Positions 1 through 11,509 of a stretch of DNA of 64,000 nucleotides are shown here, piece after piece (the stretch's first letter is position 1; each line of letters opens with the position of its first letter). The notes under the pieces were generated by a model. The model saw only the letters and a list, made by a program, of their open reading frames with translations. It made no database searches and was not told the DNA's origin. Source of the stretch: Cardiocondyla obscurior. Lineage: Eukaryota; Arthropoda; Insecta; Hymenoptera; Formicidae. The position numbers and the translations under genes were made by a program. Location of the stretch: contig NC_091878.1 of the NCBI RefSeq assembly GCF_019399895.1, forward strand, positions 3,844,001 to 3,908,000, given 5' to 3'.

Positions 1-524
1 TATCATATTCTTTTAAATCATCCTCTCTTCTAAGCTATCTTCTTCATCGTCTTCTTCTTCGTCATCTGTTTTTTTAATCATCTTTTTTATTACTTTTTTC
101 TAAATCATCTTCTCTCTCTTAGATCCAACGTCACCATCAGCCTTCATTAATGGCGACCTAACACCGGGGAGTATTGAAAATAAACTCCATCACTTCATCA
201 AATTCGTACTTAATCCTTGAATGAAACACTGGATTGTAATAACCCAATTTAGTCCTCAAACGTTAGAATTTCTTGAAGCTTTTTTTTCGTTTCTCTTCAA
301 ATATTCCTACCATTTTAAATAATAGAAAATACAGCGACTAAAATAGTGTGTTGTTATCAATATCGCAATAATCATTTTGCAACGTTAAAATTTTTAGGCA
401 ATCTTTCTGTAAATTGCCAGATTTAATTCTAAATTTATTATATTCTACATCTACATATATACACTAAACAGCGATTGCTTCGATAGTTAATTGAATTGTA
501 CACAACAATCGTTTAAATTTGCAG
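1..524. other. AT-rich non-coding stretch, possible intron
   Basis: AT-rich sequence with CTT/ATC-rich runs at its left end and no supportable ORF. A pyrimidine-containing stretch ending in TTTGCAG at 518-524 could be a splice acceptor for the T- or D-rich open frame that follows, so this may be the last part of an intron of a gene that enters from the left. Nothing else is recognised. Confidence 0.3.
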
Positions 525-883
525 CAGGTACCGACGACATCCGACGTATCAGACATCATCCCGATAACGACGACGACGATGACGACGATGACGACGACGG
601 TGACGACGACGGTGACGACGACGACGACGTTAACAACGGCGATAACCACTTCCAATGCAAGCACAACTCGAATAGGCGAGACCGCGCCTATAGCAACGCC
701 AACCACCGTCTTCGGCACGAACATTGCACCACGGGCTTCCGACGACATTTTTCAAGTCTAGTCCTTGTCAAGCGTAACAGCGTCTCGTGGCAAAATCGAC
801 GGACTCTCAATTTATTAACGACCTTTTTACTACGAACAAGAGCCAGCAACCGTAACGACATCACGATAAAAGCGCGTGCTTAA
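525..883 (+). CDS. possible terminal exon of an unidentified gene (low-complexity)
   Basis: A possible last coding exon begins after an acceptor at 523-524. Two frames are open across a GAC/GAT/ACG trinucleotide repeat. One reads as a threonine-rich tail that ends at 761. The other is an aspartate-rich stretch that continues to 883. A polyadenylation-like AATAAATAAA lies near 952-961, consistent with a transcript end. The threonine-rich frame would suit a mucin-like or linker tail, but no domain is visible and the repeat alone can keep frames open. It could equally be 3' UTR. I do not recognise the gene, and the rest of it would be outside the window. Confidence 0.25.
566..630. repeat. (GAC/GAT)n imperfect trinucleotide repeat
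   Basis: About 65 bases of imperfect GAC, GAT and GGT triplets. It encodes poly-Asp in one frame and poly-Thr in another, and explains most of the open reading here. Confidence 0.85.
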
Positions 884-3800
884 AAAACGCAGGATCGCAA
901 TTGCGATAAAATACGAAACTAATATTATAGATATAAATGCACAAATATCGAGAATAAATAAACCCGTATTTTGTTCGCGTTAAAAAGTCAGTTCACGACG
1001 AATGATGTGTAAAAGTTATTTACAGAAAAAGTAACTTCTTTTAAACGGCAGTTATATTAAATACCTTAAACATTAATATTTTTTTTCAATATAAAGTACT
1101 ATAATTTACATTAACTCAAAATAATTTTAAAAAATATATATTATGTTTAACCCAACTCAATATAATTTGTTGCATAATTTAAAAATTTTCAATTAATTCT
1201 CTTGGTTTTTTCACGCGACGTGCAATATTGGAAATCGATGCTTCGCAACTGACTTCGTAATACGGACAAAGTACATTAATGCAGATACAGGGCACTTTCT
1301 GGATGAATGTACTTGGGCACAAGTGTACTTAACGAATTAGAAGGCGGTGACATAACATATTTTTACTCGTTACTTGCACAGATAAGAATTTATAAGCGCG
1401 GTTGGAAAAAAAAGAAAGGTGGGAGATTTACTAGACAATTAAACGCAGTGATATAATAACGAATCTTGTTGCATGTCTTGATAAGTACAAACGGGCGTAC
1501 TGAAAGTGCTTATATATCTATGTGAGTGCGAGAAAATTTACGTTTAATGTGCAGAGAATTCAAAGTCGACGTGATATATTCTGGAAGTCAGCCGAGTAAG
1601 AAGCGTTTCAGTGCTTTAAAATAATTCGAGTGAGTGTTACATTTTTCAAGGAAATATCGACCTGACAAGCTACAAATATATTTACTGGGTTAATGAGTTT
1701 CTTTAGCATTTAAAAAAGTTCAGTTTATTTCATACAACTGCGCGATCTTAAAAAACTCGACGAAGAGTGCTTTTCAGAATTAATTATTTCGAAAAGACAT
1801 AATATTTATACCAAAAATCCAATTAATTATTTCGATATAAATAATTTGCCTTACATGTAATTTGCATATTACGTAGTTAACTTCATATCAGAACATGACA
1901 AAAGCATTGATTCGCATAGCATACATTGTTACTATAAAAATGCATTGTAAAGTTCTCTTTTTATAATTCTTACGATGTGAATATAGTCGTACTTCATTCC
2001 GAATACAATAAGAATTACTCGAATTCATCAAGGTGAGCTGCATCTCGTCCCATAAAAGTTTCGATCAAATCTCTCTTTTCGACGACAATATATCTGTTCA
2101 ATAATTACGACGAGTAATCGCCGATACGATCGTCTAAGTTGAACTGCAGTAAAACTCGTATACGAGCTCGTAAAATTGTTCGTCGGAATACGATTACATA
2201 TCAGCAGGTCCTAAGGCACTACTCCGTACGATTCCGATCGGACAAGATTACTGCATCGTACTTTCTAATAATCCCCTTATTGAAAAAAAAGCACGACACA
2301 ATGAGAAAGCTATTGAAGGGTCTATCTCGAGCGGATCGAGGCTAAATATACTTCTATATCCTTGAATAAAGCGATAACCAAAACGTAATCTCCCGCCCGG
2401 ACTTTAAGAAATGACAAAACCAGGTTTACAATAGGTGCAGCAATAAGAAATTGACTGGCGACGTCCAAATTTGAAAAGAAAAAAAAATTGAGCATGAATG
2501 GTTAGGTAATTTCTTACGTCTTGAAACTTATTACACCATTGTAGACCTGGGCTCATGCGTTTTTAAATACCGTGATACATAAAAGTACATAAACAATATA
2601 TTTTAAGACGCAAGAAAAGCGATAAATTACAATTGAGAACTTAAGCGATCATTTTATCTTTGGATATTTAATCCTTGGCTCTTATTACTTATTGTACTTT
2701 ACGTCTTAAGCTTTACTATTAAGTACTTTTATATGTCACGGTTCTAAAAGCCATAAAAATGACGTCGCGTAACTGCTATTGCAGTTCATCCAAGGAGAAC
2801 AAGAAGTCAAAATAATATGAATATCACGTGAAATTAATGTTATTTAAACTTTTTGTTGTCCCTGGGTAGTAACCTCGCTTTGCTAATTAAGGCGGCGTGC
2901 GATACCGGGCGATCCTTTTTCCCTCCCAGCGCATGTACATTCTTTTAATTTGCCGTTCTCGCAAGGGTAAAAAATCAATGGACGTCATTCGTTCGTATAT
3001 TTCACAGCGCGATTACCTTTTATACCTCTAGCCAAACGCAGCGAAATATTTATACGTAGGTATTGCATACTGTAGTAAATTTATTGCAATTAAAACTGTG
3101 TTCCGTAAAGCACATACGCGCTTTATGGTACGCAGCTTAAATCACCTTTATTTGTACACTTTTATCGAGCGCCGTATAAAAGAGCAAGCAAACCAAACGA
3201 AGAACTCGATTATGCATGAATTTCTATTTTATTAACGAGTAAATCTCAGATGCGCATAATTTAAAACGAACCCTATCATTCAGATAATATAAATTTATCT
3301 TAACGCTACCTAACTAACAAGCAATCTAATTAGTGGTGTCTGTTTCATTCTGCGCATCTGGGACGTTTTCACGACGGAGATTTTATTTTCAAAATTTCAC
3401 GTCCGAAAATTTCTTAACGACTCGATGAAACTGTGCGATTCTTTCCATTGCGTTATGTTTCGCAATCGTTTACAGACATTGGCTGCGTCCATCAGAAGTA
3501 GTGCTTTTGCAACTGTTGTGAAATATGTGATTCTAATTAGCACGTGCTTTTAGATTCAGCCAAGATTAGACGCACGCGCTAATCGAATTCGCAATTTTTT
3601 AAACAGCTGCGAAACGACTTTTTCTATTGACTTAGCCATTAATCGTAAGTTAATATAATCGATCAGCGCATTTCGATATCATACCACGAGCCTTTCACAA
3701 ATGCAATCTCTGGTTACTAAACTCACGTAAAATATAAAGTGTAATTATATGAAATCATTAAGAGACGTTATATATGCGCAATCATACGTTTGTAATAAAG

Positions 3801-4870
3801 ATTTACGAGTTAGCGAGAAAGCCGTAAATCTATTATAACAATACGTATATCAACATTCTCGTGTTCGGATAATTTACGCTGCCTTTCCCAAAGTAAATAT
3901 AATAAATGGAATAAAAAAAAAAGGGGGGGAGACGTAATGAAAAAGCATTGAGAGATGCTCTTAAACGCTGCATAGGCATACGTATGTACTTTACACGCAA
4001 AAAATTCATGTACACGCGACACAGAAGTAAAGTTATCTTATGCATAATTGTGTTCGGCAACGATCGCACCTGGTTATTAGGCTCGGTCGCAGCCGATCGA
4101 TCTATTATCACTAAGGCAGAAGAAGGAGTGAGAGGAAGAGTATGAACTTATATCACGTAACGCAGCCCGCATTTTTCCGAAATATTACAATACTCGACTT
4201 GCCGCCTGATTTATAAAGATCGATGTACAACGTTATCGTTTTATCCCGATTTTAACTGTTTACTGTATCATAAGATTGTAATATAGTCGTTGGGCCAAAT
4301 AAAGCTCGTTTTTTCGACATAAGCACACACGTGGATGTGGGTTTATGTATTTCAAACTTTTGACGCTAAAACAGAAAACATTTTTTTTTTATTCTTTGCG
4401 TTGAAAGTTTTTATTAGAGGCACTGCAAAATATCGCCAAGCTGCTGGTAAAGCTTGAAGAAGGTCAACTCAAAATTTTTATCGCTTTGCGAAGCTCAGTG
4501 CATTATTAATATACAGCCGCTTCTCCCCTTTGTCCGAGAAGGTCCATTTAATTTACTTAAAACCGCGTCAAGAGGCCACTTGCCATACTAATGACACGCA
4601 ATCTGAACTTTATTAATATTGCACAAGTAATATAACGTCCTTTATTCTACATGAAACAGCAAAAACGGCCTACCACACTTTGTCAAAGTGCTTCACATTA
4701 CTTCCAAAATCACATCGTTGCTTTCTTTTTTTTCTAAAACACTTTAAGACATATTAATGTGACATTTACGAGGTGTATCAATATGATAATTTACCGCATT
4801 AATTGCTCTCAAATTGTGACGTGTTAATTAAAATTAAGCAAAGTAGCTGGAAAAAAAACAGAGAACGGAA
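884..4870. other. AT-rich intergenic region, no gene seen
   Basis: About 4 kb of AT-rich DNA with only short, non-conserved open frames (for example 2139-2345 and 3948-4145) that lack codon-like composition or any recognisable motif. A possible polyadenylation signal for the left-hand transcript is at 952-961. The final part holds the promoter of the gustatory receptor, but no core elements stand out. Confidence 0.6.
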
Positions 4871-6524
4871 ATGGAGGAGGAGATCCGTGTGCAAGTGGAG
4901 GACAACTCGGCTTCGATAGAGCACAGCTTACGCCCGATATCGTACACCGCTTGGATTCTGGGGGTCGGCGTTGCACATCCTCGAGAGTGTCCTAGGGCCG
5001 CCACGGTGATTTTACGTGTGATCCACTTGGCTGTGTGCACCGTCATCGTGGCTTACGGTGCTATAGACTTCTTTACATTCGGCAGTGTTTTTAAGAGCGA
5101 CATATTCAAGATCATGTACTACATGAATAAAGTAATGTGCTACGTGTCGGCGTATTATTATGTTTGCCACGGGCTCATCAAGTATGGCAAGTGGCCGGAG
5201 CTGATGGACAAGATGAAGGAGTTGGACCAGAAGATCAGGAGGGAAACACCCATGAGTGACCGACCGGTGAAGAACGTCGAAGCGTTGGCTATTCTTGCAA
5301 CTCTTGCCTGCGGCCCGTTTTCTTTAATTGTGCACGCTTTGTATTATTACTTCACGCATCCCGAAGACATCTTCGCGTCCGACCTGCTGCTCTATTACAC
5401 AATAGCTCAGTCACTAATCAACAGCTTTGTCTTCGATATTGTCGTTTACGTACTCCACCACAGATTCCAGACGATAAATGAACTAATAAGTCAACTAGAC
5501 GAGCTTTTTGGAGCACCTTGGATCGCGCTTAAGATTAGGCGCATCAGAGAATTGCACACCGGTAGGCTTTAAACGGCATTCTGTTTAAACGATACAACGT
5601 TTTTAAAAAAAGTTGACACGCGTCGTTCTTCATTCAGAATTTTAATAAATTTATAAAATAATATAAAAATAAAATTTGATTTTTATAAAATATTAATTAA
5701 TTACATTTATCTTTAATAAAATATTTAATAATTAAAACATTTATACGTATATTAAAATAAAAAAAAATAACGATAATATAACAATACCAAGACGCAGTTC
5801 AGTCGTTCAAGTTTCATTTCCGCAGGTATTTGTGACCTAGTGATTATGGTGAACGACATCTACGGCTTCCAGCTTCTCCTCTGCTCGGCAAATTGCTTTA
5901 CGATGGTGGTGGCCACACTCTTCAGAATCTACATGGGCGTCGTAGAGAAGAACTACGCTTTTATGCTAATCAACAACATCCTCTGGATCCTGTACTCCGC
6001 ACAATTCGGCCTGATGTGCTGGGTCTGCACCCTCGCGCGCCAAGAATCCGACCGGACCGGTATAATCATATACACAATCGTACTGAGCTGCAAGCCCTTA
6101 AACTCTTGCAAACCAATTCAGTCAAGCCTGGAAGTCTCGACGGCCTTGGAAGGCCCGGACGGCGAACGAAACTCCAATTGCAGCAGCAACTATAATCTGA
6201 ACCACGTGGTGATGGAAAATCTTTTGCGCAAAAATCTAGATCGAGATTGCGTCCGTAACGAGGTCAACGACTTTTCTATTCAGCTACAGCAGCACCGAGT
6301 AGCCTTCACCGCTTGCGATTTCTTCGAAATGAACAACGCTCTGCTCAGCGGTGTAAGTGAGCAAAACTTAACAATTTTACAGAAAAAAAAAACATCTTGC
6401 TAAGACTGTTAACTAAAATAAACGTACTTTTCAGTTTGTTGGAGTGATCACCACTTATCTAATAATTCTCGTACAGTTTTATCGACCGGAAAACTCAGAC
6501 GCGCAGTTTAACAAAAAACGTTGA
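4871..6524 (+). CDS. gustatory receptor, Gr28-like (7tm_7 family)
   Basis: Three exons, 4871-5561, 5826-6352 and 6435-6524, join in frame to 435 residues, the usual length of insect gustatory receptors. Both introns are GT-AG, with phases 1 and 0. The protein is a multi-pass membrane chemoreceptor channel subunit with hydrophobic segments near residues 50-70, 80-100, 135-155, 170-195, 260-290 and 300-330. A long hydrophilic third intracellular loop (about 345-385) precedes the last helix. The carboxyl end carries the family signature TYLIILVQF, encoded in the short last exon. The ATG has GAA before and G after it, and no in-frame upstream ATG is plausible. An AATAAA lies five bases after the stop. 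From remembered family sequences it resembles the conserved Gr28b / honey-bee Gr10 lineage. That subfamily call is inference; membership in the Gr superfamily is firm. Ligand unknown. Confidence 0.85.
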
Positions 6525-6795
6525 ATGAAATAAAACCATCATGGTAAGAATAATTAAAAATACAATAATTTTTTTTTAATCAAATATTTAATCTTAATAA
6601 ATATTTAATGTAACAAACTTATTACTATATAATACTATGCAATTATATTAAAATAACGCAGTTTATAAAATCATCAGAAAATAAATATTTTTACAGTGGT
6701 AAAGTGATATAAGAGCACTTTAATTCGCAAGTGACGACACACATTATTCAATGGTGTTAAAGCTGTGCAAAAAAAAAACGAGTGTGTCTTTTAAT
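6525..6795. other. convergent 3' ends of Gr and Hsc70
   Basis: Short AT-rich spacer between the stop codons of two converging genes. AATAAA at 6529-6534 serves the receptor. On the minus strand an ATTAAA (about 6718-6723) could end the Hsc70 transcript. Confidence 0.5.
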
Positions 6796-9700
6796 TTAAT
6801 CGACTTCCTCGATAGTTGGTCCACCGGCACCACCAGGATTAGATCCCGCGCCACCAGGAAAACCACCGGGCACTCCGCCGCTCTGATACAATTTCTTGAC
6901 GATCGGGTTGCAAATAGCCTCCAGCTCTTTCTGCTTGTCGGCAAACTCTTCTTTCTCTGCCAGCTGATTAGCGTCCAGCCAGGAAATAATTTCGTTGCAC
7001 TTAGAGAGAACTTTCTCCTTATCAGACGCGTCAATTTTGTCTTTAACTTTGTCGTCTTCAATCGTGCTCTTCATATTGAAACAGTACGACTCGAGGGCGT
7101 TCTTAGCGGAAATTCTCTCTCGCTGCTGCTCGTCCTCTGATCGATACGTCTCGGCTTCGTTTACCATTCTCTCTATGTCCTCTTTCGACAAGCGACCCTT
7201 GTCGTTGGTAATTGTGATTTTATTTTCCTTGCCCGTTGTCTTTTCGATTGCCGAAACGTTCAATATGCCTGCAAAGAAAAAAAAAAAAATTACAGGAAAC
7301 ATTTCTTACATAATCGACGAGCAGCATATTATATTAAAAATATGCAACATTTTCAACTTACCATTAGCGTCGATATCAAAGGTGACTTCAATCTGCGGGA
7401 CGCCCCTAGGCGCCGGAGGTATACCCGTCAGCTCGAACTTGCCAAGAATATTGTTGTCCTTCGTCATAGCTCTCTCGCCTTCGTAGACCTGAATGAGCAC
7501 TCCCGGCTGATTGTCGGAGTACGTAGTAAACGTCTGAGTTTGTTTCGTTGGTATGGTCGTGTTTCTTTTAATCAAGGTGGTCATAACGCCGCCGGCAGTT
7601 TCGATACCTAACGACAGCGGAGTCACGTCCAGCAGTAGTAAATCCTGGACCGCTTCAGACTTGTCGCCGTGCAAAATCGCTGCTTGAACCGCGGCGCCGT
7701 ACGCGACGGCCTCGTCCGGGTTGATAGATTTGTTTAGCTCTTTGCCGTTAAAGAAATCTTGAAGCAACTTTTGAATTTTTGGTATCCTCGTGGAACCGCC
7801 GACTAGAACAATACTGTGAACCTGAGCCTTGTCCATCTTCGCGTCCCTGAGCGCTTTTTCTACTGGTTCAAGAGTGCTCCTGAATAGATCCGCACAGAGT
7901 TCTTCGAAACGAGCCCTGGTGATCGACGTGTAAAAATCGATGCCCTCGAAGAGCGAATCAATTTCGATGCTCGCTTGCGTCGACGAGCTCAGTGTCCTCT
8001 TCGCTCTCTCGCAGGCGGTCCTCAGGCGCCGCAGAGCTCTTTTGCTGGTGCTCAGGTCCTTCTTATATTTCCTCTTAAATTCCTGCACGAAGTGGTTCAC
8101 CATACGGTTGTCGAAATCCTCGCCGCCTAAGTGCGTGTCGCCGGCGGTGGACTTCACCTCAAAAATGCCGTCTTCGATGGTCAAAATCGACACGTCAAAA
8201 GTGCCGCCACCCAGATCGAAAATCAGAACGTTCTTCTCACCCGCTGCCTTCTTATCAAGCCCGTAGGCTATCGCAGCGGCCGTCGGCTCGTTTATTATCC
8301 TGAGAACGTTTAAGCCGGCAATCGCACCAGCGTCTTTCGTCGCCTGTCTCTGAGAATCGTTGAAGTAGGCCGGTACGGTGATAACGGCGTCCACAATGGT
8401 TTTCCCCAGGTACGCCTCCGCAGTTTCCTTCATCTTCGTTAGAACCATCGAGGATACTTCTTCGGGGAAGAAGGTTTTCATCTCGCCCTTGTAGGACACT
8501 TTGATCTTTGGCTTGCTACCATCGTTAACCACCGTGAACGGCCAGTGTTTCATGTCGCTCTGCACCGTCGCATCGTCGAAACGACGACCGATCAATCGCT
8601 TTGCATCTTTAAAAAAATATAATAAAAGATAAAAAGGTAAGTTCATAGCTTCAATAGTATCGTTTCTAGCATGCGGTGCAATGAAATGAAGAGGATCCTG
8701 TAGATTGTAGTGTAAGTAAAGAAACGAAGTGTTAAATTATTGTTAAGTCGGGAAGCAAATTTTTTACTCCGTCAACATAAAGATAACTCAAAGATAATTG
8801 TGTGAAAAAAAATCGGATAGCTTTAAATCAAACTATATATGTATGTGTATATGCAACACATTTTAAAATAATTATGCTAAGATTAAAAAAAGTTTTAAGT
8901 ACCTTTAAATATAAATATAAATAATAGTTTTCATTATAAAGTAATATTCGTTTACTTTACATGTTTAAAATCTTTAACTTCTTTAAAATAAAAATAGAGC
9001 CAAGAGCTTTTCTTTTCGACGGTGAGCGACGAGCGTGTCGCGTGAGTCACTTTAATTTATGATTCAACCGTAAATCCGCGCGGCAACTGGCACAAACAAA
9101 TTGGGATTACATAAAACCGCAATATATAAATGTCGCTCGGCTGTAATGCAAAGAACAGGCGCGGTCGGGGAAAGAGGAGTAATTGCGTACATAAAAAACG
9201 AACGTGTAACATAAAGACATGCGCGCCGGGCAAGGTCACTGCCGGCTGCGGTAAAAACGCGTTTCGAGAGAATTCAACTTCTCAGCACGGAAAGTTTTCG
9301 CGTTCGATCGATCTTGAAGTCGAATATAATGCACGAACACTTGGTGCAAATTTAAGCGACTGATGCAGCGATACACGTCGGTGTATTCAAATCAATAAGA
9401 GAGCGGCGCAGAAAATTGCGTCTCGTCGCGAGGCGAGACCTTTCAACGTGATTACGACGTTAAAAAAGCGCGACGCTTATCAGACTGGCGATCACGATTA
9501 AACTGGAAGTTAACCAGTCGAAAAAAAAGAAAAAAAAGAGCGTTGATATCTCGATCTTCATTAGTAGAAGTAGCCTCTAATAGTGTGTTGTTTCAGGGTT
9601 AATCATAATCTCCTCCGCGATAAGAGCTTTTGGCAGAAAGAAAACTTAGAACTTACCAAAGATGGTGTTGCTAGGGTTCATGGCAACCTGGTTCTTGGCT

Positions 9701-9861
9701 GCATCGCCGATAAGCCGCTCGGTGTCGGTGAAGGCCACATAGCTCGGCGTAGTTCGATTTCCCTGATCGTTGGCGATGATCTCGACCTTCCCGTGCTGGA
9801 AAACACCTACGCACGAGTACGTGGTGCCCAGGTCGATCCCGACTGCCGGTGCTTTCGACAT
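6796..9861 (-). CDS. Hsc70-4: cytosolic heat shock 70 kDa cognate (Hsc70-4 type)
   Basis: Coding exons on the minus strand are 9861-9657, 8603-7362 and 7268-6796, giving 639 residues. The protein is an ATP-dependent chaperone. The first exon has the nucleotide-binding signature GIDLGTTYS. The second carries the phosphate-2 loop IFDLGGGTFDVS, the adenosine motif VLVGGSTRIPK, the interdomain linker DLLLLDVTPLSLG and most of the substrate-binding domain. The last exon gives the helical lid and ends in EEVD, the TPR co-chaperone tail of cytosolic Hsp70s. There is no signal or transit peptide. The glycine-rich segment before EEVD is short, so the protein is about a dozen residues smaller than typical Hsc70-4. 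Introns argue for a cognate rather than a classical intronless inducible Hsp70, yet the promoter has a strong heat-shock element. Which Hsc70-4 paralogue this is cannot be settled without a tree. Confidence 0.97.
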
Positions 9862-10420
9862 TCTGTCTGTTCCTCTCGCTCCTCCTCAATGAATTGTAGT
9901 CGCTGTAAAACAATCCGATGCGTGACAAACGGGACAAAAGAAGAACAAAAGAAGAACAATTTTATTTGCGAGCAATTTCATTCTTTCGAATTGATCACTG
10001 CACGAACGTTATCGAAACGCGTAAAATATTTCTTAAAGATTATTGTATATTTTATTTTGTCTCAAAGCTACGTGTATGAGAGGTTAGGTTAAGTTAGATC
10101 ACTTTCTTTTTTTTTTGTATAATTATTTCCCGGGATTAATTACACTTCATGCATGATAATAAACGTACGTTCTGTTTCAGATTAAAGAGCACAAGTAATA
10201 AACGGTAATAAATAAGTAATAAAAAAGGAGAGTTTGCCTGAAAATTTTCAATCCAATTCACTTTTGATCGATGCATGATTCCGATTGTTTTATTTCAACA
10301 CTCACCTTGCAATAGCAAGTGGCAAAACTATCCAACGCAACGATTCAATTCGCTGACACTTGACGATAACTCGCGTCCTTTGAATGAAACACTTCACTCG
10401 ATCGCGCTTCTTGCAAAACT
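9862..10420 (-). other. Hsc70 5' UTR, with one intron
   Basis: The leader is split. A first non-coding exon runs from the predicted start at 10420 to 10306, where a GTGAGTG donor begins. The acceptor GTTTTACAG is at 9903-9904, and the second leader segment runs from 9902 to the ATG at 9861. A large intron in the leader is usual for constitutively expressed Hsc70 genes. No conserved ORF is seen in it. Confidence 0.6.
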
Positions 10421-10493
10421 GACGCGGCGGGTTCGCGCTGCGCTTTTAATACACCGAATCGCCCGCTTCGGGAAACTTCGACGGATGACCAAT
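10417..10493 (-). promoter_or_regulatory. Hsc70 core promoter: Inr, TATA, heat-shock element, CCAAT
   Basis: Read on the minus strand, an initiator TCAGTT (10422-10417) puts the start A at 10420. A TATA-like TATTAAAAG begins at 10451, 31 bases upstream, the canonical spacing. Further up, 10467-10479 reads TTC-GG-GAA-AC-TTC, a perfect three-unit heat-shock element. An inverted CCAAT box lies at 10489-10493. A second, weaker GAA-GA-TTC pair lies at 10631-10638. Together these predict heat-shock-factor control of this gene. Confidence 0.75.
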
Positions 10494-11509
10494 CGGAACG
10501 CACATTCGCGCGTCCTCGAGATGTTTCCATTGACGAGCGCAGCCGAGCCGTGGGCGCAAAAAGGACAGGCGAATGGAAAGAACAAAAACGGAGCGAGACG
10601 TGGGCTGCGCTGGAAGCGTCACGAATGTTAGAAGATTCACTGCTATTATTAGCGCTGCGCTCAATCCTGGGTTCACGTTTCAAGTGTCGACGAAGCGAGA
10701 GTTTTCTTTTCACGAAATTGACTCGATAATTGGAGATTGTTCGCACAACATCTGGAAGTTGCGCGTTTTTTCGAACGCAATCACAAAAGAGAAGAACCAA
10801 CTTCTGGTTTAATAAACTTTGATTCATTAAAAATGAAATTAATTTTCATCTTTAGTTCGATAGGTGCTTAAGACAATTTGAATTTATTCTAAGATTTTTT
10901 TGGTTTCAAACATTTTTTTTCTACTTTTTTGCCTTCTTTATATGTGTGTTAGTAAGTTTTTTAGTTGGGGAGCATTTAGGAAAGATTGTGAAATACTATA
11001 TAATCTATTTATAAATTATCGTAAAATATTCCAAGCGATTCTAATTTCAACTTTATTGAATTCAGAATAAAAATAGCCGTCGTAAATATAAATATTTAAA
11101 TACATCTTCAACGATGCCATCTGTACAAAACAGCCGCAAGTTCGACGACACTAATGTTTTACCAGCAACTATTTTATTAATTCTTTACCAGTTATACAGA
11201 TTCTTTTTTTTTTTTTTTTTTGAAAAATAAGAAATACAAGGGATGAAACTTCGGGAGCTAGCCCATGTAGTTTCTTATACATATTCTTACATTAGAACCT
11301 TTCGACGGTTCCGTTTATTGGGCCGATTTATCACCTTCTCGCGGCGGAATCCTTCTATTGGACTCTAGCAATCCTGTTTTACCTTCGTGCATGCAAAAAT
11401 GCACGTGTCGCGTAACAATGTACATAGACAAATTATAGTACAAATTAATTGTTGAACTTACTCGTGCTGTCCTAGATAACAAAATTATGTAATATATATA
11501 AATGTAATC
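10494..11509. other. divergent intergenic region, Hsc70 / HEATR6
   Basis: About 1 kb between the Hsc70 promoter and the HEATR6 start codon. The Hsc70 side is GC-richer, with scattered GAA/TTC units. The HEATR6 side is AT-rich, with a poly-T run near 11203-11220. No clear TATA box precedes HEATR6, as expected for a housekeeping gene. The open frames here are not coding-like. Confidence 0.5.

Noticed and set aside
7342..8313. Open frames on the plus strand opposite the Hsc70 exons
   Set aside because: They are shadows of the conserved minus-strand Hsp70 coding sequence, a known effect of its codon bias. No start context, splice logic or domain supports them.
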